A DNA stretch of 64,000 nucleotides. Origin: Spinacia oleracea. Lineage: Eukaryota > Streptophyta > Magnoliopsida > Caryophyllales > Amaranthaceae. The stretch spans positions 620,001-684,000 of the forward strand of contig NC_079491.1 in assembly GCF_020520425.1 (NCBI RefSeq), read 5' to 3'. The position numbers were made by a program, and so were the translations under genes. Each line of letters opens with the position of its first letter. The stretch's first letter is position 1. Of this stretch, positions 1 through 10,381 are shown piece by piece. The notes beneath the pieces are model-generated. The model made no database searches and was not told the DNA's origin. It worked only from the letters and a program-made list of their open reading frames with translations.

Positions 1-235
1 CAAACCCACAAGACTCACTTGACTAGCATAACCCAGATTAGCCCTCAAAACACATCTTCAACCCATCAGACCCACCCGGACGACCCTCATAACCCACACC
101 AGCCCCCAAACCCATCTAAACCCATTGGATCCACTCGGCCCGTATAACCCACCACGACCCACGACTCAACACATACCGGTTTCATTTTAACCTACACAAC
201 CCACGACCCTACCAACCCTTATCTACACTGCCTCA
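1..235. repeat. ACCC-rich low-complexity stretch
   Basis: The first 235 bases are dense in AACCCA, GACCC and ACCCAC words and have no sustained reading frame. Similar GGGTC/GACCC-rich sequence occurs at 2019-2346, where it lies between inverted repeats of a DNA transposon. I infer that this is the cut-off end of a related element, but the other end lies outside the window. Confidence 0.3.
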
Positions 236-1017
236 GTCTTGTGCCATCCATCTCCGCCTCATTGGCCATCTCTTGTTACAAGGACATTCCACATTACCAA
301 ATGGATGAAGAAGGTTCAAACTTGTAACTTATTGGATACAGACATGCGATTTTTACCATTACGCATGCCAAATCTATTACTCGTAAATGGGCCAGAAGCT
401 TCATATCAAAAATTTATGTCACTATATCAAATCTATCAAATGTTAGGAGGTTTTTACATCATTGAAATTGAGATATCTATGGGCTATGGTTAATGACTTA
501 ATGGTCATACAAAATATTAGATGCAGATAAAGACTCGGTTACTTTTAATGGACCCACCATTAGAAAAAGTAATACGTGTATGAGTGAGTAATTAACAATA
601 ATAAGTTTAGATTATCCATTTGTCCTCCAAAATCTATGGTTGTCCAACGCCCAAATTGACTATCATGCAAAGATCAGTATCAGCCTGCCCAATTAAAGAA
701 CACTGGACTAGTTAGAGCAACATTTGCATGAACATTTTCTAATTCTAATTAAAATACGGCTAATTCCTAACCAACTAACTTTTCAATTAAATCATTTCCA
801 CTTTCGGTACTTTGTCCAAATTAATCACTACTGCATTCCCAAGTTTCTAACCAGAAACAACTTCTATTTTCCTCTTAATCACGATTAATTCAAAATTTGG
901 TTAGAAAAATAGCTAATCTTCAAATATTTATATGAGGGTTGTCAATTTGTCATACTGCATGTCATGCAATAACGAACAACATATTTCCTTAGAGGCTTTC
1001 CTAATTGTTTTACATCA
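236..1017. other. intergenic, nothing convincing
   Basis: AT-rich sequence without a supported gene. A short open frame at 239-493 has no similarity I recognise. An AT-rich TATA-like stretch near 924-933 could serve the small frame that starts at 1018. Confidence 0.4.
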
Positions 1018-1263
1018 ATGGCTTCGTTAGTCTTGTTAGCAAAAGCACTAATCACGTATCGCAAGGAAAACAACAACAACAACAACGACGACAACAACAA
1101 CAACAACAACAACAACTTGATAAGGATAACAATGGAGGATGTTGCTAGTAGTATTGAGGAGGAATATGTTTATGTGAAGGATGAAACTCCATTTTATATG
1201 AAGATGAAGGGGAATAGGTATGCCTCAACTTTCCTCAACCAAGAATTCTCTGTTCATGCCTAG
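1018..1263 (+). CDS. small asparagine-rich protein, unrecognised
   Basis: An intronless frame of 81 codons starts with ATGGCT in a good plant start context. Residues 18-33 form an Asn/Asp run encoded by an AAC microsatellite at about 1071-1116. The C-terminal half is non-repetitive, with acidic (SSIEEEY) and Tyr/Met-rich parts. A TATA-like stretch lies about 90 bases upstream and an AATAAA-type signal near 1377. I do not recognise the family. It may be a short stress-type or wound-type peptide gene, or a chance frame around a microsatellite. Confidence 0.4.
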   Translation: MASLVLLAKALITYRKENNNNNNDDNNNNNNNNLIRITMEDVASSIEEEYVYVKDETPFYMKMKGNRYASTFLNQEFSVHA

Positions 1264-2018
1264 CTTATTGTAATAAGTTTGTTGTTCTTTAGGTTATTAT
1301 TGTAATATTGGTATTATTGTTGGAAGTGTACTCATTTTTAATAGGATGTTGTGCTTAATTAAGAGATAATTCATTAAAATAAAGCAACATGTGATTCATG
1401 TGAACATACTAATACATGTACTGAAACTGCTGAAATCGACAGTATAATGCAGATATGAATTACTGATCGAAAGAGCTAATTCCGTCACTACATTTTCAGC
1501 AAAGGACTGTTTAGTGTACGTATTATTTGAAGGACAATTATAAGAAAACATAACTAGGACATTCACAGCTAGCTTCTTCATATTTTGAGGCTCTTAATAT
1601 AATTGTACGGAGTACTACGTTAAAATGAAACAACATTGCTATAACTATGATATGACTTATACCAGTATCAACCGTTGAAACTAAACAACATGTTAACGTA
1701 CTTGTGTACGGTGTACCTTCTTCATCTACTAATAATAAGACTTCAATGGTGCTGAATTTTCTAACAAAATCTTGTTGAGGAACAACTCAAGCCACAACTG
1801 CTTACGAGGTGACCGCCTTTTGGAATTGAATGGTGAGAAGATGTATCTGCAACATGTAGATTAAGACATACATACATAGGCTCCTTCAAACCTCAACAAA
1901 GTTAATTGTCAGTCTATACATTGTCTGTACGAAACAGAAGCAACTACATCTTCTAAGATTGAAACTTGAAAGCTTATATCAAGTTGTCGACCAATGATTT
2001 ATTGAGTTGGATACAAAC
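1264..2018. other. intergenic, no gene seen
   Basis: AT-rich sequence. The only open frame (minus, 1396-1581) lacks recognisable features. Nothing else could be supported. Confidence 0.4.
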
Positions 2019-2346
2019 TAGACCTGGTTAATGGATAGGTCGGGTCAGGGTCAATGTGGGTCGGGTCATGAAATGGTCAATTTTAGCGGGTCAATAATGG
2101 ACGGGTCAAAGCAGGTCGCGAGTCGATAGCAGACCGATAATGAATGGGTCGATAAACGAACAAGGAAAAATGAAAAAAAAGAGTCGTATTCGAATACAAT
2201 TACACCAGTGAATACGAAGCTATCCATATAAATTTTTACTATCATAACTATTTTAGTTTTCAAAATTATTGTGCTATAAGTTTGGCCGTATTAACATGAC
2301 CCAACCTCTATACCCATTGGGCTACCCTGTCCAATAACCAGGTCTA
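2019..2346. mobile_element. hAT-like MITE with TAGACCTGGTTA termini
   Basis: A 328-bp element bounded by inverted repeats: TAGACCTGGTTAATGG at the left end and its approximate reverse complement, CCAATAACCAGGTCTA, at the right end. The interior is rich in GGGTC words and encodes nothing. The flanking octamers ATACAAAC and ATACGAAA match at 6 of 8 positions and could be a decayed 8-bp target duplication, which would fit the hAT superfamily. The family assignment is inference. Confidence 0.6.
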
Positions 2347-2486
2347 ATACGAAAAGGTGAACGAAAAGAAAACACGAGCAGGACATAGCATTAATATCTT
2401 AGTACATGTCCAATAACCAGGTCTAATACGAACACGTGAACGAAAAGAAAACACGAGCAGGACATAGCATTAATATCTTAGTACAT
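2329..2486. repeat. 79-bp tandem duplication (two copies)
   Basis: The block starting GTCCAATAACCAGGTCTA at 2329 is repeated from 2408 with a period of 79 and only a few mismatches (for example GAAAAGGTGAACG against GAACACGTGAACG). The unit includes the last 18 bases of the upstream MITE, so the duplication happened after that insertion. Confidence 0.85.
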
Positions 2487-2873
2487 GTACTAGACTATCA
2501 AGTATTTGCAAGAACAAGAGAACGATTGCTGTTAAGCCTATAAATATGGCAAAATGTTATTACTGTACTTGATCCAACATGTGCCAACAAAGATAGCACA
2601 AACACAAGGTGTTAATACAAGTACTCTATAATTGCTATTTTGAGTATTTTCTAACAAAATTTTGTATCCCAGTCCAATGAAAAACGGGTCGGAACTGGCT
2701 CAGGAACCTATGGCTCAAGGCTCGAACTGGTCTCTGAGCCGATAAATATGTCGGCGAGGAATGTAGTTCGAGGATTACTCTGCGTCCGTTAGAAAGATAT
2801 TTGTTCCAACAAGGGCAGGAAAGTAATTGCTAATCAACCAAGAATTATCACCGGGGTAGCTAAGCTAACCATA
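2487..2873. other. 3' flank of the HSP70-17 gene
   Basis: No gene was seen. Around 2690-2760 there are GGCTC/GAGCC words resembling a decayed transposon fragment. The minus-strand gene's stop codon is at 2874, so the right part is probably its 3' UTR. Confidence 0.35.
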
Positions 2874-5800
2874 TCACAATTCATCACGAAGTTCAGCCTC
2901 TGTGTCGGCATTATCTGAAGCTCCCTTGCTGGTAGAGCTCCCCTCGCCAGCGCCTGAAGTAGAATCCTTTGAAGCATTTTCTGCCTTTTCACTGTTCGTG
3001 TCATTTTTAACGGGTTTCTCTACTTTGGGTTTTGGTTTTGGGATCCTGTTCACCCTAGCAACCTAGAATCAAAACTAGCCGTCATTGATAAGGTTCTTAC
3101 ACCACAAAATCAGGTTATGCTACTCACATTAATGAAAGATCAAAAGTACCTCAGCCTGAAGATCAGCTAACTTGTCAAACACTTCCTCGGAAGTATATAC
3201 AGGCACACTTGAAACAGAAATCCTGTCAAAATATTAACACCATCAGAATTTGTAGATTAAACTCAAAAATTTCCCTTATATACTATCAAAACAATGGGAG
3301 TATTTCCCTAGTACTATCAAAACAATACCTATGTTGTCAAAAAATAATAAAAAAATCAAAACGATTCAAGTGTTATGTAGGGGTACAACTAGACGAGGCA
3401 ATAAATTAGAAAAATCACTTTTGGTTCGCTATATTCAAACTTATCTGTCTATCAATAAGCTGCATACAGAAATGTGTCTGGTCAAACAAGATTAGATCCT
3501 GCAATATTTTATTTCACCAGGACAAGCACTAAAGACATTGCATATTAAACTGACTCATATTCAAGTTCAGCTTAAATTCACTTGATAAAACAATACGAAG
3601 TATTGACCAAACAGGACAGTCCAACATGGTCTTTCCAGCTTTTCAAAATAACTAGAGTTTCATGGGGACAAGTAACAAAGACATTGCACATTCAGCTTAG
3701 TATAAACAAAATAAAACACTCCAACATGGCTTCCAACTTTCCCAAAATAAACAAGTGTTTCAAGAGGCCAAGCAACAAAGACAGTGTAGATTGGATTGAT
3801 TTTCAAATTCAGCGTGGACTCATCTTAATATGATTGAATAAAACACCCCAAAATGGTACTCCCAGCTTAGCACAACATAGCACACACTACAGAGTTCTTC
3901 AAAAGGAGTATGAGAAAAAAAAAAACTCTGCATTACGTAGTACTCCTTTTGTCAGGGGGATAAATATTCTAAAGCATGGATACAACTATACAAGGGTTAA
4001 TAAATTTCTAAAACTGGACATATGAAAGATGCTTACTTATCCTGTTCAGTTTGCTTCTCATCTAACCACTTCCTAAACTTATCAGCGCGATTCAGAACCT
4101 GAAAAAACAGAAATTATCAACTAAAGATAATTGCAAGAATTTGTACAAATCAACCCAATAAAAATGCCAAAGGAGAACTTTAAGATTCAGATGCTAACCT
4201 CATCTATTTTGTCTTTTGAGATCCAGGATTTGTTCTTTTCCCAGCCACGTACAATCTGCAATTATGCAAAAATTAGGTTTGAGCATCCTTAATGTCAAAT
4301 ATTAAACATCCTTGCTATAGCCACATTCAAGCTAATTGCAAAACTCCGTAAATTCATTACAACCCACAAAGGAATACAATCACAATAGATAACTGCAAGC
4401 CAGATTACATACCTCTGCTAGCTCAGTAAGATATCTTTTAGCTTGTTTATTTGCTTCCGGACGAGCAGTCAATTCATCCATTCTAATGTGTGAACAAACA
4501 TTAGTAAGATATAGTCATTTAGCTAACAGAAATTCAAACTTTCTAGGCGCCAAACCAACCTGAAAAATATGGGTTCACCAATAGCTTTCAACATCTTTAG
4601 ATGTTCTTCAAATTCTCCAGCAGTAGCATCTTCCCCATCCATATACAGCCAATCTTGGATCTGAAACCACCAAAAGGTTTTTTAATTTTAGTTTCTTACA
4701 GAAATCACAAAGTGGAAGAACTGGCAGAGTAAAATCTTACCTCCTCAAGCTTTGCACTAAACGATTGTCGCTCCTCAGTAGTTGAAACTTTTTCGACTTC
4801 CCCAGATGATTCAATCTATTATACACAGAACAAAGGAAACTAAATAATCAGGATTTAATTAGATTAACCACATTATTGTGAACACCAAGTATCAAAAAAA
4901 AAAAGCAGACAGCAAACTTCTCCAAATACCCAGAAAAAGCAGCTAGATGTAAGCAACATCAACAAAATGACATCTGATATCAAGGTATCCCAACAGATTA
5001 ATCATCCTATCCTGGAAATATATACGGATTCACTCTTCTATGACCTAATGGGAGAATGCATAATAAAATTTACATCCAAAAAACATTCTAGCTTTTAGCT
5101 TCAAAATAACGTGGGAACCAGTAGAATGTTTCTCAAAGAAAACCAGGGCACTGCCACTGCAACAAAGTTTACCCCAGAAGGGACGGTGTTTCTAAATAAT
5201 ATATTCGGATGAAAATGTCAAGCAGAACCAAACAGAAGCAGGCCTTTGCATAGTCCAAAGAAACCCTATTGATGGTTTAACCAAATAGGCAAACCATATT
5301 CAAGAAGAAATGGAAGTACACCAGAAAGTAGCAGGCCTTTATTGTTCATGATGACACCTACATGGCTATCATACAGATATGGCCTATGAGAGCACAATTA
5401 TGTCTGCTTATATGATCCACCTAGAACCAGCCTATAAACACATAAGTATATGTTTCACTTTCCATTGTCATGAAAGAAAGCATCCCACTTTGATGCAACC
5501 ATGCAAATAAATTAACTAAAGACTTTTATTTTCAGCAACATGTAACAGGTCAAATTTAATAAGAAAGTTAGGAACCTTTTCTCTGGTTGAGTATATGTAT
5601 CCTTCCAGATTATTTTTCGACTCTGCTGTCCTCCTTCTCTCTGCATCTCTCTTGTTAAGTACTGCCAGCTTTTGCTTCGCATCAGCCAGAGACTCTTCAG
5701 AAAATGGCATTGCAGCTCCGATTGTCTTCTCAGCCACCTACATGTAAGCCAGAAACAGAGTCTAGAAAAAGAAAAGAAAAAACAATACAAACAGGACATA

Positions 5801-8795
5801 TTCTCGGATAGTGCTAAAGCAATTACCTTCAAGGTCACCCTGAAGGTCCGCTTCTTTAGTTTCTTTTCAGTAACCTCCAAAACATTTTCTTCTGTTGTTT
5901 TGGAGTTAGAGGAATCATTTTTGCTGCCATCATTCTGCAAGTTTTCTTTACCTTCTTCAGCAGAATCCCCACTCCCTGCTTCCGCAGATGAGTTCGCAGA
6001 TATATTTGCTGAGGTGGAGTTATCCACAGTCAGATTCTTTTTAGGAACTTCTACCCACTCAGTTATCTCAATAACAGCCTCTGCACGATCTAAGGTTAGC
6101 ACTCCACTTCTACTTAAAGAGAAATGTAGATTTGCCTTGATCGGAGCAGAGAGATTCCGAGATGCGTATCTGGAATAGAAAAAACAGCAGGAAATTATAA
6201 GATCTACTCAACAGAGCTTCTTAAGTTAGCAGAAAAGTTATCCAGCAGTAAATGGAAAGCAACAGCCAACAGATACTCATATCAGCATATGCTCATTAAA
6301 GCGCAAGCCCCTACCTTTCGGTGGCATTGGCCAAACCAGAGACTGTATACTGAGAAAATATGGGAGAAGAAACACCAGGTGGCATCGAGTCTTTGTTCTC
6401 ATAAGATAAAGACACATCAAAGTCTTTCTGATGAATAATTGATCGGAACATCTGCAACAAAGTAACACAAGATGCAAAAGACAGTAATTTAGGACATCAT
6501 CGGTTTGCATTCATCCTACATAAGTGCAAAGGAGAAAATGAATTACCTTACTAGGAACCTTCTTCATGCGCGGTACAAGGACTTGCTTTGTGGTTTCATC
6601 TTTCACGAGATCAAGACCATCCAATTCCATCACATAGCCATATGTAGAACCATCAATCATTCCCAATTTTCTATTCAGTTTTATTCCATCACTTAAATTA
6701 GCTGCATGCAATGCTGCACCTAGAACTATAGCTTCATCAGCATCCAAATGTTTGTCCAGCTGTTTCCTCCCAAGAAATTCTTGAAGCTTAGCCTATGAAA
6801 TTTCAAACCTTGGATCAGCTTTTGGAAAGACATATATCCAATGGTGGAGCAATTAGAAATAATTATTAACCTGCAATTTTGGAACTCGAGTGGCACCTCC
6901 AATTAGTTCCACAGCAGATATCTCATCAGCTCGCAAACCTGAATTCTGAAGGACTTCCTTTAGCGGGACAAGAGCTTTTTCCCACAGATCTTCACAAAGC
7001 TTTTCAAACTTCTCACGGCTTATAGAACTCCTGCAATAATATAGGTAAAAGGAGGTGAATCTATAGCAACTCCTAAGCTGGTTTATTATTGTTTGCATCT
7101 GCAAATACTTGACACCAGTCATTAACCCTCTGTAGCATCTCCTAATGCATTTTTTGTTTCAAGGAAATAAATGACATCAGAATGACTGTCTGACAGTAAA
7201 AGATAGGTTATAACAAAGACTCTGTATGCACATTGCAGAAATCATTCTTCAAAAGAACTAATGCAACCCATACTTTGAGTAAACACCTAAACTAATTTGA
7301 ATCATGGTCCTATTTCCTACCAGGTCCTCTAATGGTTAAATACAGCTTGAACAACCAGATACTCAGAGCCTAATGGTAGGAATTTCAATTCGATGGCAGT
7401 CTCATAGATGCAAAATGTCCATAAAAGGGTAAGTTTTCAAAACAAAAGTCTCTAAAGCTGACATAAATCAAATTAGTTACTAAGATTTTAGTGTTCCACA
7501 AACCTGAAGTCACGATCATCATGGATAGACTCAACTGATATTGGAGCCACTGTATTCGCGCTCAAAATTTCTTTAGTACGCTTGACTTGCTTCTTCAACT
7601 TAGCCATTGCTTTCGGATACATCCTTACATCAACCCCGCTTCCAAGCTGCTTATTAAACTCGTTAGCAAAGTACTCCACCAACCTCAATTCCATATCTTG
7701 ACCACCAAGTTCAGCATTCCAAACCACATCCTTAACCTGCACGAATAACAGCACAAGAGGGCACTATAGTATTACCAACAGATGCATCCAACAATCAAGT
7801 CTCAAATTCATAAAATAATTTCCTAATCCTTTTCCACTATGTTCTCTGTTTGCAATCATGAGAGCAATTCAGCACCAGTCATCACATAATTGAAACATTG
7901 ATCATAAATTTACAAACAAAATTCATTGGCATTGCCACCATTAAGTCATTAACTAATGACTACCACCTAACAAACGGTCCATAAATCATAAATGAGCTGG
8001 TTACATACATTAAAGCTAAATGCAGATGAAGGAATCGAATAATACCTGAAATTGATTGGCAGAAAGAGTCTTTCCATAGTCCTTAGTATCATAAGCAGAG
8101 AAATAAACCAGGGCAGCATAAGTACTAGTAGCACCCATATCATAAAACACAACATACTTTGAATCATTCGCAAACTTCTTGTCAATTCCATACTGCAAAG
8201 CAGCCCCAGAATGCTCATTAATCAAGGACAACACATTAACACCAGCCAATTGAGCAGCTTGAATCACTGCCTTTCGCTCCGATTGCCCAAAATACGCTGG
8301 CACACTAATCACCGCATCCCTCACCGCGACTTTAGAATGAAACTCAGCTAAATCCAACGAATAACTCAAAATCATCGCCAGCATTTCCTCCAGTGAATAA
8401 ACCTCGCCATCATCCGTCTTAATCGCCGCAACACCTCTAGAATCTTCCACAATTTGGTACGGTAGGTAGAAAGAATCGAACTTTTGTTTGGAATAGTTGT
8501 AAGGTTTGGCGATTAGGTCACGAATTTGGGCGTAAACTTTATCGGGATAACGAGCGATCAAACCAGCGGATTCTTCCCCGATCAACCGAATTCCAGATTG
8601 AAATGAGATCAAATTTGGGGATTTGCGCTTAGACATTTCATTTATTGCGATTGAAATCGGAGGTTGGCCTGGTTTAAGATTAACGACGGCAACTTTTAGC
8701 CATTCGGAACCTAGATCTATGCTTAACACTGCTGCTTGTGATTTAATTGGGATTAATGCGAGTAAGCATACAATTAACCCTAATCTAATCAACAT
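2874..8795 (-). CDS. HSP70-17: ER-lumen HSP70 (HSP70-17 / HYOU1-GRP170 type)
   Basis: Fourteen exons (minus strand order): 8795-8046, 7736-7504, 7030-6871, 6792-6547, 6451-6315, 6169-5827, 5737-5576, 4815-4741, 4660-4560, 4482-4413, 4255-4199, 4098-4037, 3222-3150, 3062-2874. They sum to 2658 nt, giving 885 residues, close to the Arabidopsis member as I recall it. All introns are GT-AG. Residues 1-22 are a hydrophobic signal peptide. The ATPase phosphate loop is DLGSE (27-31) instead of the classical DLGTT, as expected for the large GRP170 class. An acidic Ser/Asn-rich linker follows the substrate-binding part (exon 6), and a helical C-terminal lid follows that. The protein ends in RDEL, an ER-retrieval signal. 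The inferred role is a nucleotide-exchange and holding chaperone in the ER lumen, partnering BiP. A possible ER-stress element lies 175 bases upstream. Confidence 0.93.
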
Positions 8796-9277
8796 TGCAG
8801 CTTCTTTAGATCGAAATTATCCCCCCAAAAAGTATGAAATTCGACAGAAATGTTATTTGAAGAGGAAGAGTGAAGTATGATGGAGTGAATTTACAGGAAA
8901 TCTCCAAAGAGAAAGTTTAAGAGGGGTTTGGGAAAGGGGAAGAGAGAGAAAAGTGCAAGGTCATGGGAACCAATGAATTTAATACACGTGGAGGAAGTTA
9001 CACTTGGCAGAATATGAGACGGTATCTGTGTTGTTAATTCTGTAATACTCCGTACTCCGTAGGTGAGACAACGTGAACTCTACGGTTTCTAATTTGGGAT
9101 TGAACAAGTGAGACCACACATGACATATTTAAAGATCGATTTATAGCCCAAAGCCCATATGAATTATGGGCCATATGGCCATATGATATGTTGATTTGTC
9201 TTGGGCCTCCATCGATTTGGGCTAAGTCAATTTTCTATGCTATTTTCATATTCCCGAGGTCAAAAAAGCTTACAATA
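8796..9277. other. 5' flank / promoter region of HSP70-17
   Basis: No gene. It contains the 5' UTR and the proximal promoter with the ERSE-like site. The distal part, near 9140-9210, has repeated GCCCA/GGGCC words. Confidence 0.5.
8970..8988. promoter_or_regulatory. plant ER-stress response element (CCAAT-N10-CACG)
   Basis: CCAAT at 8970-8974 is followed by exactly ten bases and then CACG at 8985-8988, the plant ERSE-I arrangement bound by NF-Y with bZIP28/bZIP60. It lies 175-193 bases upstream of the HSP70-17 start codon, on the opposite strand to the gene; such elements can act in either orientation. CACG is also part of a CACGTG G-box. The spacing match is seen directly; function is inferred from the ER chaperone downstream. 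Confidence 0.6.
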
Positions 9278-9351
9278 CTTTATCCGTTTCAAAACAAGTG
9301 CAACACTTGAGAATGCATAAATTTTAGACAATTGAATTAGGTTGTTTATAT

Positions 9352-9770
9352 TAATGGCCCTGGTTGGCAATTGGTTGTTGGCTGGTGGTTGTTTTACTTG
9401 GCTTGTTTGACTGACTGTTTGTGTTGGCTTTTTATGTTGGATGTTTGACTGTAGATTTTCCAAAAATGGTTGGTAAGTTGGTTATTGACTACTAGTTGTT
9501 TCACAAAATGTACTTAATAAAATGAATAGCCAACGGACAATATAAAAAAGCTACTCTTCCTAGCTTTTGGGTTTTGGCGAAAAAGCCGGCTTTTTAGCCA
9601 GGGAAAAAGCCAACTTACCAAACATCTATGTTGGTTGTTTGACCACATGAAAAAGCCAAAATTCAAAAGCCAACTTACCAAACATCTATATTGGTTGTTT
9701 GACCACATGAAAAGGCCAAAAGTCAAAAGCCAATTGAAAAGCCAACAAAAAGCCAATTACCCCAAACAAA
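9352..9770. mobile_element. nested MITE with TTGGCAATTGG-type ends
   Basis: The left end (GGCCCTGGTTGGCAATTGG) and the reverse complement of the right end (TTTGGGGTAATTGGC and on into TTTTTGTTGGC) form imperfect inverted repeats. The interior repeats AGCCAACTTACCAAACA words. The same end sequence appears as a fragment at 22383-22425, so this is a dispersed family. It looks hAT-like from its termini; the superfamily is not certain. Confidence 0.45.
9601..9720. repeat. 60-bp tandem duplication inside the nested MITE
   Basis: Bases 9601-9660 and 9661-9720 are two adjacent copies of the same 60-bp unit with few differences (CATCTATG/CATCTATA, AAAAAGCC/AAAAGGCC). Confidence 0.85.
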
Positions 9771-10269
9771 TGTGGGTAAAGTCGAGGGTTGAATATGTTG
9801 ATAAAAGGTGAGTGGAGTAGTATTTTATTCACATATAGAGTAGAGGAAATAAAACAAAACATAATGGGGTAAATAGGAGGAGAAAGAAACAATAAAATAA
9901 TAGAAAGCGTGGTAAGTGAAATGAGATAGAGAATATAAAACAGTATTTAAAAGTTGCTAGAAATAAAATTGTTATACTTATTATAAAACGGTTAAAAAAG
10001 ATAAGTGTTGCACTTATTCTGAAACGAAGTGACTATAACTTAGGGTGTATTCTATTCGATTAAAATCTCTTAAACTAAGGCTGTCTGAATTTATTAAAAG
10101 TGATTGAAAATTATTGCAAGAGTATAAACTTATTATAAATGACTATAATTATTGGAGAAACAGAAAAGAGAGATCAAATAGAGCTCAATTTTCCTCTTCA
10201 CCTCTCAAGTTTTGGAGAGATGATGTTTATTACTAAGGCAAGGAAAATGGATCTTTTCATCAACCCCTA

Positions 10270-10381
10270 TTTTTTTTTTTGGTGCGAATGAGCCACAAAG
10301 GGCGGGGATGAGAATCGATCCCAGGATCACCTGGAATCGGGATGGAAGCTCTAACCAACTGAGCTATCCATCACTCTCTCC
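10270..10381 (-). mobile_element. tRNA-derived SINE with poly(A) tail and target duplication
   Basis: On the minus strand the element begins GAGAGAGTGATGG, then has a perfect pol III A box TAGCTCAGTTGG (10366-10355) and a B box GGATCGATTCT (10321-10311), and ends in a run of 11 A (10280-10270). The direct repeat TCAACCCCTA flanks it (10260-10269 and 10382-10391), the expected duplication of LINE-driven insertion. At 112 bp it is a short SINE. It is not a functional tRNA: the acceptor ends do not pair. Confidence 0.8.

Larger units (their letters stand above)
9278..10033. mobile_element. Stowaway-like MITE, carrying a nested element
   Basis: Termini CTTTATCCGTTTCAAAACAA (left) and, read inward from the right, GTCACTTCGTTTCAGAATAA are inverted repeats that continue into the shared AGTGCAACACTT. 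TA dinucleotides flank both ends (9276-9277 and 10034-10035). The outer ends resemble the plant Stowaway consensus. At about 756 bp it is long for the group because another element sits inside it (9352-9770). Confidence 0.6.

Noticed and set aside
5672-6178. 168-codon plus-strand frame across HSP70-17 exons 6-7
   Set aside because: It is antisense to well-supported coding exons and crosses their intron; the open frame is a shadow.
10281-10373. Functional tRNA gene
   Set aside because: A and B boxes are present but the acceptor ends do not pair and a poly(A) tail plus target duplication show a SINE.
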